DNA from: Anaerolineae bacterium
Lineage (GTDB): Bacteria > Chloroflexota > Anaerolineae > J102
Direction: 5' to 3'
DNA length: 32,543 nt
Assembly (NCBI GenBank): GCA_026991225.1
Contig: JALXCB010000195.1
Location: 1-32,543 of the forward strand
Shown: piece after piece, positions 1 to 7,568 of the stretch
How the letters are laid out: every line of letters begins with the position of its first letter
Position numbering within the stretch: the stretch's first letter is position 1
Position numbers and translations under genes: made by a program
The notes under the pieces: generated by a model
Seen by the model: only the letters and a program-made list of their open reading frames with translations
Told to the model about the DNA's origin: nothing
Databases searched by the model: none

Positions 1-1
1 C

Positions 2-238
2 TTCGCCAACAACGCCGGAAGCATCGTCAAGCCTAACGACGCTCCCCGGGAGGGAGAGCTCACGCTCCAGCCCTTGAGCTCTCTATGCTACGGCATCATA
101 CCCATTTCCAAAGGCGATGTCAACTGCACTCGCGACCGGCACCGTCCGGCCTTGTATGGCCTGCCACCGCGGCGATTCGCTATTCGGCTGTTAATGTGCG
201 GCTTTTTCGACGAATCCTCGCCTCAAAACGCCTCTTGA
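2..238 (+). other. Edge-truncated open frame, unrecognised
   Basis: An open frame runs in from the left edge and stops at 236-238, giving 78 residues that begin FANNAGSIVK. It has no recognisable motif and is rich in Arg, Pro and Ser near its end. It lies just upstream of a decayed PIN-domain gene, where an antitoxin gene would normally sit, but I see no convincing AbrB, RHH or Phd signature. It may be the end of a real gene or chance coding in GC-rich DNA. Confidence 0.15.
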
Positions 239-257
239 CAAAATTTAGAATATCTTC

Positions 258-521
258 GTGGCAAAAAGTGGTGGCGATACCTTAGCAGTTACCGCATCCC
301 AGATCATTGCGGATTTGGGACTTTGGCGCGTGCACCAGCCCCATGTGGCCGACATTCTGAACGCCATTGATCTACAACAACGGTATGCGTTGTCTTTTTG
401 GGATGCCATAATCATTCAGAGCGCGCTGGCCCTCGATTGTTCAGTCCTGTGGTCAGAGGATTTGAACCATTTGCAAATCTATCATCAGATTCAGGTGCGC
501 AATCCGTTCTTTGAGACGTGA
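258..521 (+). pseudogene. PIN-domain (VapC-like) toxin, N-terminally truncated
   Basis: The 87-residue frame matches the second half of a PIN-domain ribonuclease. The segment LSFWDAIIIQSAL (the Asp region in the third acidic motif) is followed by CSVLWSEDLNH (the SEDLNHGQ-type acidic motif) and ends RNPFFET, as full-length PIN toxins of about 130-140 residues do. The first acidic motif (usually xxDTNVLVY) and the first 50 or so residues are missing. The frame opens with a GTG after an in-frame stop at 246-248. The neighbouring frame ends KVVAIP exactly where this one gives LAVTASQI, so a frameshift near 280 plus further decay is likely. With one catalytic Asp lost it should be inactive. No antitoxin is recognisable beside it. 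Confidence 0.6.
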
Positions 522-648
522 TGGGCGTCAGATGGGGTCATTTTTGACGATTTTTTGACAGTCGGGGTGTAGGATAGAACTGAATCACACAGGAGCAAGC
601 GTTGGGAAAGACGCGTGGCGCGCCTCATAACAAAAACAGGAGGCAAAC

Positions 649-975
649 ATGGCCCTCGGAATCCTGGCCTGGGACCTGCCCCCGGCCGAAAACATGGAAG
701 CCTATATGGAAGCCACGAAAAAGTGGATCGCTGCGGTGCTGAAGCAGCCGGGCGTGAAAGAATTTCGCGCCTATCGCAATCCCCAAATGGTGACGCCCCA
801 GGTCATCACCCACACCGAATTCGACAGCTTGGCCTCGTGGCTGGCCTTCATACAGTCGGAGGCGTATGCCGGCATCGTGGCCGATATGCGGGCGGTGGGT
901 TGCACCAACATCACCGCGGAAGTCTGGGACGCGTCGCCTCTCGTTCCCGAACCCCTCAAACCGCCCAGCGGATGA
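649..975 (+). CDS. Small dimeric alpha/beta-barrel-type protein
   Basis: A 108-residue soluble protein with no signal peptide or membrane segment. The start is well supported by an AGGAGG ribosome-binding site six bases upstream. Length and layout resemble dimeric ferredoxin-fold proteins of the antibiotic-biosynthesis-monooxygenase/Dabb type: an early strand, the amphipathic helix EAYMEATKKWIAAVLKQ, the strand VKEFRAYRN, the helix LASWLAFIQSEAYAGIVADM and a last strand TAEVWD. These folds act as small oxygenases, stress proteins or ligand binders, and no catalytic residue is diagnostic here. It is followed 220 bases later by the acyl-CoA ligase gene, with a repeat element between them, so co-transcription is possible but unproved. 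A TTGACA box at 555-560 may be part of its promoter. The fold assignment is by pattern only. Confidence 0.6.
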   Translation: MALGILAWDLPPAENMEAYMEATKKWIAAVLKQPGVKEFRAYRNPQMVTPQVITHTEFDSLASWLAFIQSEAYAGIVADMRAVGCTNITAEVWDASPLVPEPLKPPSG

Positions 976-1021
976 TGACCGCTGACCCATCCCGGCGCGC
1001 CACGCTGGTTTGAAAATGGAT

Positions 1022-1112
1022 TTGGTAAACCAGGAAACCGGTAGACCAGTAGACCGGGAGGGTGGCGACGCGGCCCGGTTTCTCAGGTTTCCTGGTCTAC
1101 CGGTCTACCGGG
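1022..1112 (+). repeat. Intergenic GTAGACC-type palindromic repeat
   Basis: The left arm (about 1024-1058) is built from tandem words AAACCAGGAAACC and GGTAGACCAGTAGACC. The right arm (about 1080-1110) carries the reverse complement, TTTCCTGGTCTACCGGTCTACC. The arms can fold into a long imperfect hairpin. A one-armed relative lies at 2950-2993. It sits between the 649 gene and the ligase. Confidence 0.7.
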
Positions 1113-1195
1113 CTACGCACTCCACACTCCACATTTCCCTGGCAAGTGGGTTTTACAACCCAAACAACCGATCCAACCAAAAAGGAGTCCCCACT

Positions 1196-2935
1196 ATGAC
1201 CATCACTCAACCACCCCCCGAAAAAACAGCCCTGCAAGCCACCTCTCACCCCGAAAAGCCCTGGCTCAAATCCTACGACGCCCACGTGCCCGCCTCCCTC
1301 AAGCCCTATCCCCGAAAGACTCTGCTGGATATCGTGGCCGAGACCGCGCGCGATCGGCCCGACCATCCCGCCTTCCTCTTCAAGGGCGCGCGGGTGAGCT
1401 ACGCCCGTCTGCAGCGGGAGAGCGACGCCTTCGCCGCGGCCCTGGCCGAGCTGGGCGTGCAAAAAGGCGACCGGGTGGCCCTGCTCGTCCCCAACTCACC
1501 CCAGTTCTTCATCGCCGAATTCGGCGCCTGGAAGGCGGGCGCCATCGTCTCGCCCCTCAACCCGCTTTACACCGAGCGGGAGCTGAAACACGCGTTGAAT
1601 GAGACCGGGGCCAGAATCGCGGTCGTACTCACGCCTTTCTACACCAAGGTGAAAGCCCTGCAGCCGGAGACGGGCCTGCAAACCGTCATCGCCACCAATA
1701 TCAAGGAATACCTGCCCGGCCTGATGCGCATCCTCTTCACCCTGTTCATGGAAAAGAAGGAGGGGCATCGCATCACGCTGGAGCCGGGCGACCACTGGAT
1801 GCAGGCCATGATCCGCGACCATCTGGACGCGCCCCCGCCCGACGTGCGCATTGAACCTGACGACCCCGCCCTGCTCATGTTCACCGGCGGTACCACGGGC
1901 CTGCCCAAGGCCGCGGTCAACACCCATCAGGGCCTGGTCATGACCGGGATGCAGATCAAAACCTGGTTCGGGGACATGTTGAAGGACTGGAAGGATGTCA
2001 TCCTGGCCCTCATGCCCATGTTTCACATCTATGGTCATGCGGGGGTGGCCGGCACCGGCTTCATGGGGCGCCATCCCCTAACCCTGGTTCCCAATCCGCG
2101 CGACCTGGATGACGTGCTGGCCACCATCCGCAAGACCCGGCCCGCGTTCCTGCCCGGCGTGCCCACCCTCTTCATCGCCCTGATGCAGCACCCCGACGTG
2201 CGAAGCGGCAAGGCCGACCTCAGCAGCCTCAAACTCAGCATCTCTGCGGCTGCGCCTTTGCTCTATGAGACCAAACAGCGCTGGGAGCAACTCACCAGCG
2301 GCCGGATGGTGGAAGCCTACGCCTTGACCGAATCCACCTGCTCTGGCGTGTTGACGCCCGTGCTGGGTCGCTACAAGCCGGGCGCGGTGGGCCTGCCCTT
2401 CTCCGACGTTGAACTTCGCGTCGTCGATCTAGAGACGGGCGAACGCACGCTGCCCCTGGGCGAAACGGGCGAGATCCTCATGCACGCGCCTCAGCTCATG
2501 ACGGGCTACTGGCAGCGGCCCGAAGCGACCGCCCAAACTATCCGCGAGATCGACGGTAAACGCTGGCTCTTCACGGGCGACATCGGTTTCCTGGACGAAG
2601 ACGGCTATCTGCACATCATCGACCGCAAGAAGGACGTGATCAAGCCCAGCGGCTTCCAGGTGTGGCCGCGCGAGGTGGAGGAGATCATCGCCAGCCATCC
2701 CGCGGTGGCCGAGGTGGGCGTGGCCGGCGTGCCCGACGCCCGCCAGGGCGAAGCGGTCAAGGCCTGGGTGGTGTTGCAGCCTGGCCAGACCCTGACGCAG
2801 GAGGAGCTGCGGGCCTGGTGCAAGCAGCAACTGGCCGCGTACAAAGTCCCCCGCTACGTGGAATTCTGCTCCGACCTGCCCAAGAGCGCGGTGGGCAAGG
2901 TCCTGCGGCGCGAGCTGCGGGCGCAGGAGCAGTAG
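1196..2935 (+). CDS. fadD: Long-chain fatty-acid--CoA ligase (FadD-type AMP-forming ligase)
   Basis: A 579-residue acyl-adenylate-forming enzyme that activates fatty acids with ATP to an acyl-AMP and then to acyl-CoA, the entry step of beta-oxidation or lipid recycling. The P-loop motif TGGTTGLPK lies at residues 230-238. It is followed by the acyl/adenylate-binding segment YALTEST, the ATP-binding WLFTGDIGFLDEDGYL, the hinge DRKKDVIKPSG and the C-terminal catalytic lysine in KSAVGKVLRREL. Length is normal for FadD (about 560-580). The frame is open back to 1010, but the ATG at 1196 is preceded by AAGGAGT at good spacing and starts a normal N-terminus. The upstream extension runs through the intergenic repeat and is not protein-like. 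No membrane segment is evident. Chain-length preference cannot be read from sequence. Confidence 0.93.
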   Translation: MTITQPPPEKTALQATSHPEKPWLKSYDAHVPASLKPYPRKTLLDIVAETARDRPDHPAFLFKGARVSYARLQRESDAFAAALAELGVQKGDRVALLVPNSPQFFIAEFGAWKAGAIVSPLNPLYTERELKHALNETGARIAVVLTPFYTKVKALQPETGLQTVIATNIKEYLPGLMRILFTLFMEKKEGHRITLEPGDHWMQAMIRDHLDAPPPDVRIEPDDPALLMFTGGTTGLPKAAVNTHQGLVMTGMQIKTWFGDMLKDWKDVILALMPMFHIYGHAGVAGTGFMGRHPLTLVPNPRDLDDVLATIRKTRPAFLPGVPTLFIALMQHPDVRSGKADLSSLKLSISAAAPLLYETKQRWEQLTSGRMVEAYALTESTCSGVLTPVLGRYKPGAVGLPFSDVELRVVDLETGERTLPLGETGEILMHAPQLMTGYWQRPEATAQTIREIDGKRWLFTGDIGFLDEDGYLHIIDRKKDVIKPSGFQVWPREVEEIIASHPAVAEVGVAGVPDARQGEAVKAWVVLQPGQTLTQEELRAWCKQQLAAYKVPRYVEFCSDLPKSAVGKVLRRELRAQEQ

Positions 2936-2949
2936 CGATTGAGTGAGCT

Positions 2950-2993
2950 GTAAACCGGAAAACCAGGAAGCCGGGAAACCGGTAGGCCAGGAA
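2950..2993 (+). repeat. One-armed copy of the AACC/GTAGACC intergenic repeat
   Basis: Tandem words GTAAACCGGAAAACCAGG, AAGCCGGGAAACCGG and TAGGCCAGGAA resemble the left arm of the element at 1022-1112. The two copies therefore flank the ligase gene. The rest of the gap up to 3187 shows nothing gene-like. Confidence 0.55.
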
Positions 2994-3186
2994 CTTCGAC
3001 ACGCAGGCCCCCCTGCGCCGGGCCTTTCCCACCCGCCCATGGACGCCCACCCATCTGAGTTCTGTGGTCGCGGCCGCGCCCGTGCCCCTCTCCCCTGATC
3101 GGCTGGTGATTGCATGAGGCCAGCGGTTCTTATATCACACTCAAGACCATTCAAACTCGTATTTTTTCTAGTGAGGATCAAGTACG

Positions 3187-3633
3187 ATGACAACCGATTG
3201 GCAGGAAAAACAACGTCAACTTACCGAACAAGTGATCGCTTTTGTGCGCTCGCTGCGCCGACGAAGCCAATGGACGTCCTTCCTGAATGCGACGCTTATC
3301 GTGCTGGCGTTGCTGTGCTCTTTCGGCGTCACCTTTTTCGGGCTGGCCGATAATGGCGTGGTGGTCGCGCTATTGGGTGCGGTGATTACCTTGCTCATTG
3401 CCCTTAGTCAGGCCTTCGCCTTCGGCGAAAAGGCGGATTTCTACCAGGTGCTCCTGGCCGACGCCGAGAATTTGTTGACCTCCTTGCAACTGGGCGTCGA
3501 TTCCCAGGAAGAATTCGAGAAAGCCTTGCGCAAGTTCCTGATCCTGCGGAAATATACGGTCCAGAAGCTGCCGCGCGGCAAGGGCATGGAGGCCATTCGC
3601 GGTTTGAGTCAGGAAATGACAGCGGCAGGGTGA
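3187..3633 (+). CDS. Two-helix membrane protein, SLATT-like
   Basis: A 148-residue protein. The N-terminal basic, amphipathic stretch (residues 1-28, ending VRSLRRRSQW) is followed by two transmembrane helices at about 29-51 and 57-78, joined by a very short turn. A long soluble, helical C-terminus of about 70 residues completes it. This layout matches SLATT-family membrane proteins, which are often effectors beside nucleotide-second-messenger or NTPase defence genes. No cyclase, nucleotidyltransferase or reverse transcriptase gene is adjacent, so a defence role is only suggested. A short GAGG lies upstream of the ATG. The next gene starts 57 bases downstream. Alternatively it is an ordinary small two-helix membrane protein of unknown role. 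Confidence 0.6.
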   Translation: MTTDWQEKQRQLTEQVIAFVRSLRRRSQWTSFLNATLIVLALLCSFGVTFFGLADNGVVVALLGAVITLLIALSQAFAFGEKADFYQVLLADAENLLTSLQLGVDSQEEFEKALRKFLILRKYTVQKLPRGKGMEAIRGLSQEMTAAG

Positions 3634-3689
3634 GCATTTTCATACTGTTTATCTTTCCCTCGCTCTTTGCGTTTTCGAGGAGTTGAAAA

Positions 3690-4269
3690 ATGAAAACAAC
3701 TTCCAAACGTATCCTGATGATCACATTGAGCCTGTTGCTGGGGCTCGCTGCGCTGTGGGGCGCAAGCCATGTTCTGGCCCAGGACGCCATCGGCACGGAC
3801 TTCACCTATCAGGGCCAGTTGAAGGAGGGCGGCCTGCTCACCAACGGCCCGTACGACTTCCAATTCTCCCTCTACGACGCGGCCTCGGGCGGCTCCCAGG
3901 TGGGAAGCACGCTGACGCGCGACGACGTGGGCGTCAGCGATGGCCTGTTCCCCGTGGAGCTGGACTTCGGTGACGTGTTCGATGGCAATGAACGTTGGCT
4001 GGAGATCGCAGTGCGGCCCGGAGACAGCACGGGCGCGTACACCACCCTCACGCCTCGGCAGCAGTTGACGGCCGCGCCCTACGCTCTGCACGCCCGCCGC
4101 TTCTGGAAGCTGGGCGGCAACGACAATTCTGGACCCCGACGCCAGCGTGCTCTCCGATTCTAGCAGCAACGCCTCATACATCGTGCGGGCGGTGTCCGCG
4201 GGCCTGGAGGCGGAGGACTCGAACCGGGTGGGAACCTTCGTCTTTGACCTGGTCCCGGGCGGGCCGTGA
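3690..4269 (+). pseudogene. Truncated copy of the S74-repeat protein fused to the end of its partner gene
   Basis: The frame starting at 3690 encodes a signal peptide (cleavage expected after HVLAQ) and the N-terminal domain GTDFTYQGQLKEGG through ARRFWKLGGN, nearly identical to residues 36-144 of the protein at 4612-6339. At about 4120-4129 it jumps to a sequence identical to the last 141 bases of the 6339-6917 gene, but in the wrong frame, and stops at 4161-4163. Relative to the intact pair about 1.7 kb is missing: all YadA-like repeats, the S74 domain and most of the partner gene. A ribosome-binding site (GAGGAG) precedes the ATG, so a secreted stump of 157 residues might still be made. 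It is best read as a tandem duplicate that suffered an internal deletion. Confidence 0.85.
4129..4269 (+). repeat. 141-bp exact duplicate of 6777-6917
   Basis: By eye, the bases from CTGGACCCCGACGCC to the final TGA are the same in both places. Similarity stops right after the stop codon. It is the downstream end of the duplicated two-gene unit. Confidence 0.85.
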
Positions 4270-4333
4270 CGCCAGACCAATCAGCCGCGCAAGACATCCT
4301 AATCCCCTCAAACGGGAATCCATTCTTCTTTCA

Positions 4334-4407
4334 AATTTCAGGGAGATGGCTGATGAACGTCACCAAGGAGGTGGCGCCTGCGGACATCTCCCTGAAATTG
4401 TGTTTTT
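4334..4407 (+). terminator. Long-stem terminator or structured RNA
   Basis: The arm AATTTCAGGGAGATG (4334-4348) pairs perfectly with CATCTCCCTGAAATT (4385-4399), followed by TTTTT at 4403-4407. The 36-base loop holds a smaller CACC/GGTG hairpin enclosing AAGGAG. It separates the decayed copy from the intact S74 locus and lies just upstream of that locus's promoter. Confidence 0.6.
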
Positions 4408-4440
4408 ATCGGGCAAAATTGGCTTGATCTTGAAAAGTGG

Positions 4441-4469
4441 TTGAGCACGGGCAGAAAATATCGTATAAT
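4441..4469 (+). promoter_or_regulatory. Sigma-70-type promoter for the S74 protein locus
   Basis: TTGAGC at 4441-4446 and TATAAT at 4464-4469 are separated by 17 bases. The predicted start near 4476 gives a leader of about 135 bases before the ATG at 4612. No gene lies in that leader. Confidence 0.6.
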
Positions 4470-4611
4470 GTTGCCGGCAATACATCAAATGGAGTGGGGA
4501 CAACTTCAAACTTCTCTTCTGTCAAACCGCATTCAATCTGTCGTATTACAGGATATGGAAAGAGACAGACGCTTTAACTTTATCTTCCTCTTTCACAAAA
4601 GGAGCTAAAAA

Positions 4612-6339
4612 ATGAAATTCGTTTCCCGGCACATCCTTTTCATTTGGGTTCTGCTCCTGGTCGGATCGGCCACGCTATGGGGTGTGAGCCATGTCCTGGC
4701 CCAAGGCCCGATTGGCACATCCTTCACCTATCAGGGCCAGTTGAAGGATGGCGGCCTGCTTGCCAATGGCCCGTACGATTTCCAATTCTCTCTCTACGAC
4801 GCGGCCTCGGGCGGATCTCAGGTGGGGAGCACGCTGACGCGCGACGACGTGGGCGTCACCGATGGCCTGTTCACCGTGGAGCTGGACTTCGGCGACGTGT
4901 TCGATGGCAATGAACGCTGGCTGGAAATCGCAGTGCGGCCCGGAGACAGCACGGGCGCGTACACCACCCTTGCACCCCGGCAGCAATTGACGGCCGCGCC
5001 CTACGCACTGCACGCCCGCCGTTTCTGGAAGCTGGGCGGCAACAGCAATGTGGGCGCGGGCGACTATCTGGGCACCAGCGCCAACCAGAGCCTGGAATTT
5101 CGGGTGAACAACCAACGGGCGCTGTTGCTCATCCCCAACGCCACCAGCCCCAACATCATCGGCGGCTACAGCGGCAACAGCGTCACGGACGGCGTGTATG
5201 GGGCGGTAATCAGCGGCGGCGGCGAGGAGGACAACGCCAACCAAGTGTATGATAATTATGGAATCATCAGCGGCGGAGGCGGAAACCGTGCCGGCAGTGA
5301 TGACAATGACGTGACTACCGCAAGATATGCCGCGGTGGGCGGAGGGCGTCATAACACCGCCAGCGATAGCTATGCCATCGTAGGAGGCGGACATTACAAC
5401 ACCGCCAGCGGCCTTTCGGCCATCGTGGGCGGAGGGGGTCACAACACCGCTAGCGGCGGCTACGCCACCGTGGGCGGAGGGCATTACAATACCGTCAGCG
5501 GCCTCGAGGCCACCGTGAGCGGGGGTTATTCTAACTCTGCTAGCACCTACTGGGCCACCGTGGGCGGGGGCGAACACAATAGGGCCACAGGCGAGGACGC
5601 CACCGTGGGCGGAGGGAACAGCAATACCGCCAGCGGCCGTTCGGCCACCGTGAGCGGCGGGGGTTACAACGAGGTCAGCGGCAACTATGCCTTTGTGGGA
5701 GGCGGTTATAACAACATCGTCAGCGGCGACTACGCTACAGTACCCGGGGGTTCGGAAAACGTCGCTCAGGGGGACTACAGCTTCGCAGCCGGGCGCAGGG
5801 CCCGGGCCTACAACGCCGGTTGCTTCGTCCTCACCGATTCTGTGGATGCGTATGAGGACTGCGTCAACGACAACCGCTTCGTTTTCCGGGTCACCAATGC
5901 TTTCTACATTTGGACCAAGGCGGATCACAGCGCGGGCGTGCTCCTGCCCACGGGCGGCAGCGCCTGGTCATCTCTCAGTGACCGCAACGTCAAGGAGAAC
6001 TTCCAGCCGGTGGATGGAGAGGACTTGCTGGCCCGATTGGCCCGCGTCCCCATCCTCACCTGGAACTACAAGGCCCAGGACCCCAGCATTCGCCACATGG
6101 GGCCCATGGCCCAGGATTTCTACGCCGCATTCGGTCTGGGCGAGGATGACAGGCACATCAGCACCATCGATGCGGACGGCGTGGCCTTAGCCGCGATCCA
6201 GGCCCTCTACCAGCAAAATCGGCAACTTCGGGCCGAGAACGATGAGCTGAAAGCGCGGGTGAATGATCTCGAAGCCCGGCTGGCCGCGCTGGAAGCCGCC
6301 ATCACCGCCATGCAAGAGAACGCGGAAGGAGGCGACTGA
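4612..6339 (+). CDS. Secreted repeat protein with YadA-like head and C-terminal S74 chaperone domain
   Basis: A 575-residue exported protein. The signal peptide (1-31) ends HVLAQ. The N-terminal domain at 35-140 is shared with the decayed copy upstream. A tandem repeat region follows at about 238-395, period 16, consensus YATVGGGHYNTASGLS, resembling YadA/Hep_Hag trimeric adhesin heads. The C-terminus (453-575) has SDRNVKENFQPVDGEDLLARL, then HMGPMAQDFYAAFGLG and a heptad coiled coil from about 530. That is the S74 intramolecular chaperone found on phage tail spikes and surface fibres, which trimerises and can self-cleave at the Ser-Asp with help of the Lys. Those residues are S456, D457 and K461. 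It was probably a trimeric cell-surface fibre. It overlaps the next gene by one base (TGATG). An AAAGGAGC ribosome-binding site precedes the ATG. It could be phage-derived, but no phage genes are nearby. Confidence 0.88.
   Translation: MKFVSRHILFIWVLLLVGSATLWGVSHVLAQGPIGTSFTYQGQLKDGGLLANGPYDFQFSLYDAASGGSQVGSTLTRDDVGVTDGLFTVELDFGDVFDGNERWLEIAVRPGDSTGAYTTLAPRQQLTAAPYALHARRFWKLGGNSNVGAGDYLGTSANQSLEFRVNNQRALLLIPNATSPNIIGGYSGNSVTDGVYGAVISGGGEEDNANQVYDNYGIISGGGGNRAGSDDNDVTTARYAAVGGGRHNTASDSYAIVGGGHYNTASGLSAIVGGGGHNTASGGYATVGGGHYNTVSGLEATVSGGYSNSASTYWATVGGGEHNRATGEDATVGGGNSNTASGRSATVSGGGYNEVSGNYAFVGGGYNNIVSGDYATVPGGSENVAQGDYSFAAGRRARAYNAGCFVLTDSVDAYEDCVNDNRFVFRVTNAFYIWTKADHSAGVLLPTGGSAWSSLSDRNVKENFQPVDGEDLLARLARVPILTWNYKAQDPSIRHMGPMAQDFYAAFGLGEDDRHISTIDADGVALAAIQALYQQNRQLRAENDELKARVNDLEARLAALEAAITAMQENAEGGD
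5329..5780 (+). repeat. In-gene 48-bp tandem repeats encoding VGGG-x-N-TASG units
   Basis: Nine or ten imperfect units of about 48 bases, each containing a version of GTGGGCGGAGGG and AACACCGCCAGCGGC. The units encode the head repeats of the S74 protein. Similarity among units is high enough for copy-number change by recombination. It is coding in one frame throughout, so it is not a CRISPR array. Confidence 0.8.
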
Positions 6340-6917
6340 TGACTTGGCGACGTTTCAGCCCCCACATCCTGCTATTCCTAGCTCTGCTGGCGTTGACCCT
6401 GCCCGCGTTAGCCCAATCGGGCGGGAGCTATGACCTGAGCTGGTGGAGCGTGGACGGTGGCGGGGACGAGTCCTCGGGTGGGGACTTCGCCCTGAGCGGC
6501 AGTGCGGGCCAAGCCGATGCCGGTGCACTCACCGGTGGCGATTTCGAGCTGACGGGCGGGTTCTGGCACGGGCCCATCACCGGCCGTCCCCAGGCCATCA
6601 CCGACCTCGAAGCCTCCAAGGATGGCGACAAATGCCTGCTCACCTGGTCCGCCATCCCCCAGGACGTGAATGGCGAGACCATCGGCGGCGTCACCTACAA
6701 CGTGTATCGGGCGCTGAACGATCCCTACTTCACCCCGGCAACGCCCTACGCCCAGGGCGTGACCGACGCCGCCTACCTGGACCCCGACGCCAGCGTGCTC
6801 TCCGATTCTAGCAGCAACGCCTCATACATCGTGCGGGCGGTGTCCGCGGGCCTGGAGGCGGAGGACTCGAACCGGGTGGGAACCTTCGTCTTTGACCTGG
6901 TCCCGGGCGGGCCGTGA
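6339..6917 (+). CDS. Secreted FN3-like partner protein
   Basis: A 192-residue exported protein. Its ATG overlaps the stop of the S74 gene by one base, implying translational coupling. The signal peptide (1-25) ends LPALAQ. A Gly-rich section follows at about 27-75 (DLSWWSVDGGG, GGDFALSGSAGQAD, GGDFELTGGFWHG), typical of secreted Chloroflexota and bacteroidal surface proteins. A fibronectin-III-like domain spans about 85-190 (AITDLEASKDGDKCLLTWSA, VTYNVYRAL, ASYIVRAVSAGLEAEDSN). It has no membrane anchor or sorting signal. Coupled expression suggests it assembles on or with the S74 fibre. Its last 141 bases also occur at 4129-4269, showing that this gene was part of the duplicated unit. Confidence 0.8.
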   Translation: MTWRRFSPHILLFLALLALTLPALAQSGGSYDLSWWSVDGGGDESSGGDFALSGSAGQADAGALTGGDFELTGGFWHGPITGRPQAITDLEASKDGDKCLLTWSAIPQDVNGETIGGVTYNVYRALNDPYFTPATPYAQGVTDAAYLDPDASVLSDSSSNASYIVRAVSAGLEAEDSNRVGTFVFDLVPGGP

Positions 6918-6948
6918 GAAGATGCCGGGATCATGGCGCTGTTGTTCT

Positions 6949-6978
6949 GGCGATTTCTGCGCGATCGCCCGCGTTTTT
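6949..6978 (+). terminator. Intrinsic terminator after the S74 locus
   Basis: GGCGAT (6949-6954) pairs with ATCGCC (6964-6969) over a 9-base loop, followed by TTTTT at 6974-6978. The stem is short but well placed, about 30 bases after the stop codon of the FN3-like gene. Confidence 0.5.
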
Positions 6979-7114
6979 AACCGGTTTTTTACCTGCTTTC
7001 ACCAAATTTGCAACCTCCGTCTGATATAAAGAGGGTGAAACAAGAAAGGCTTCATCCACAAGCCAATCCGCAATCAACCTTCACCCATTCTGAAATCAAA
7101 TCAGGAGGTTCACC

Positions 7115-7492
7115 ATGAAGACCGCAAAGACCCTTAGCTGGATCATCGCTGTTGCCGGTTTGTGGGAGATCGTCGCTCCCTTCATCTTCGGCATGACCGC
7201 CACCACGGCGTTCCTGTGGGACGCTATCATCGTCGGCCTGGCCCTGGTGGTTTTCGGCGTTTGGGCGGCTCTCTCCAATCAGGAGAATACGGTCAAGTAT
7301 CTGAACTGGATCAACGCCGTTTTGGGCCTGTGGCTGATCATCGCCCCCTTCGTACTGAGCTATAGCAGCGCTGCCACCGCCATGTGGAACGACATTGTCA
7401 TCGGTCTGGTGGCGCTGGTGTTGGGCGCCTGGGCGGCGCTGGCGGTCGGGTCCCAGGGTCAGCAGCCCATGGGCCATGGCGGCAAGGCTTGA
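7115..7492 (+). CDS. SPW-repeat membrane protein
   Basis: A 125-residue protein made of two similar halves, each with two transmembrane helices. The halves begin LSWIIAVAGLWEIVAPFIFG and LNWINAVLGLWLIIAPFVLS and continue WDAIIVGLALVVFGVWAAL and WNDIVIGLVALVLGAWAAL. This is the SPW repeat family, small integral membrane proteins of unknown function. The short C-terminal tail is Gly/His-rich. AGGAGG lies nine bases before the ATG. A TATAAA at 7025-7030 could be its -10 box, without a good -35 partner. It stands alone between two terminators, convergent with the two-component system. Confidence 0.85.
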   Translation: MKTAKTLSWIIAVAGLWEIVAPFIFGMTATTAFLWDAIIVGLALVVFGVWAALSNQENTVKYLNWINAVLGLWLIIAPFVLSYSSAATAMWNDIVIGLVALVLGAWAALAVGSQGQQPMGHGGKA

Positions 7493-7532
7493 TCCCGCTC
7501 TCGCCGACACCCCATACAACTGAATACCTCTC

Positions 7533-7566
7533 GCAAAAGCCCTCGGTTCAGGCCGGGGGCTTTTTG
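7533..7566. terminator. Bidirectional terminator between convergent genes
   Basis: AAAAGCCCTCGG and GCCGGGGGCTTTTT form a GC-rich stem around TTCAG. There are A residues on the left and T residues on the right, so it can serve both the SPW gene and the response-regulator gene, whose stop is at 7569. Confidence 0.75.
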
Positions 7567-7568
7567 CG

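Noticed and set aside
1010-1195. N-terminal extension of the acyl-CoA ligase
   Set aside because: It translates an intergenic palindromic repeat and ignores the good ribosome-binding site before 1196.
4341-4399. Possible fluoride (crcB) riboswitch, because of GAGATGG and CTGATGA words
   Set aside because: The words are in the wrong order and spacing, the long outer stem is not part of that motif, and no fluoride exporter gene follows.
5329-5780. Regular repeats resembling a CRISPR array
   Set aside because: Repeat and spacer-like parts are all coding in one frame, the units are imperfect at codon third positions, and no cas genes are near.
3690-6917. Prophage tail-fibre region
   Set aside because: S74 and fibre repeats are phage-like, but signal peptides, an FN3-like exported partner and the absence of any phage structural, lysis or integrase genes argue against it.
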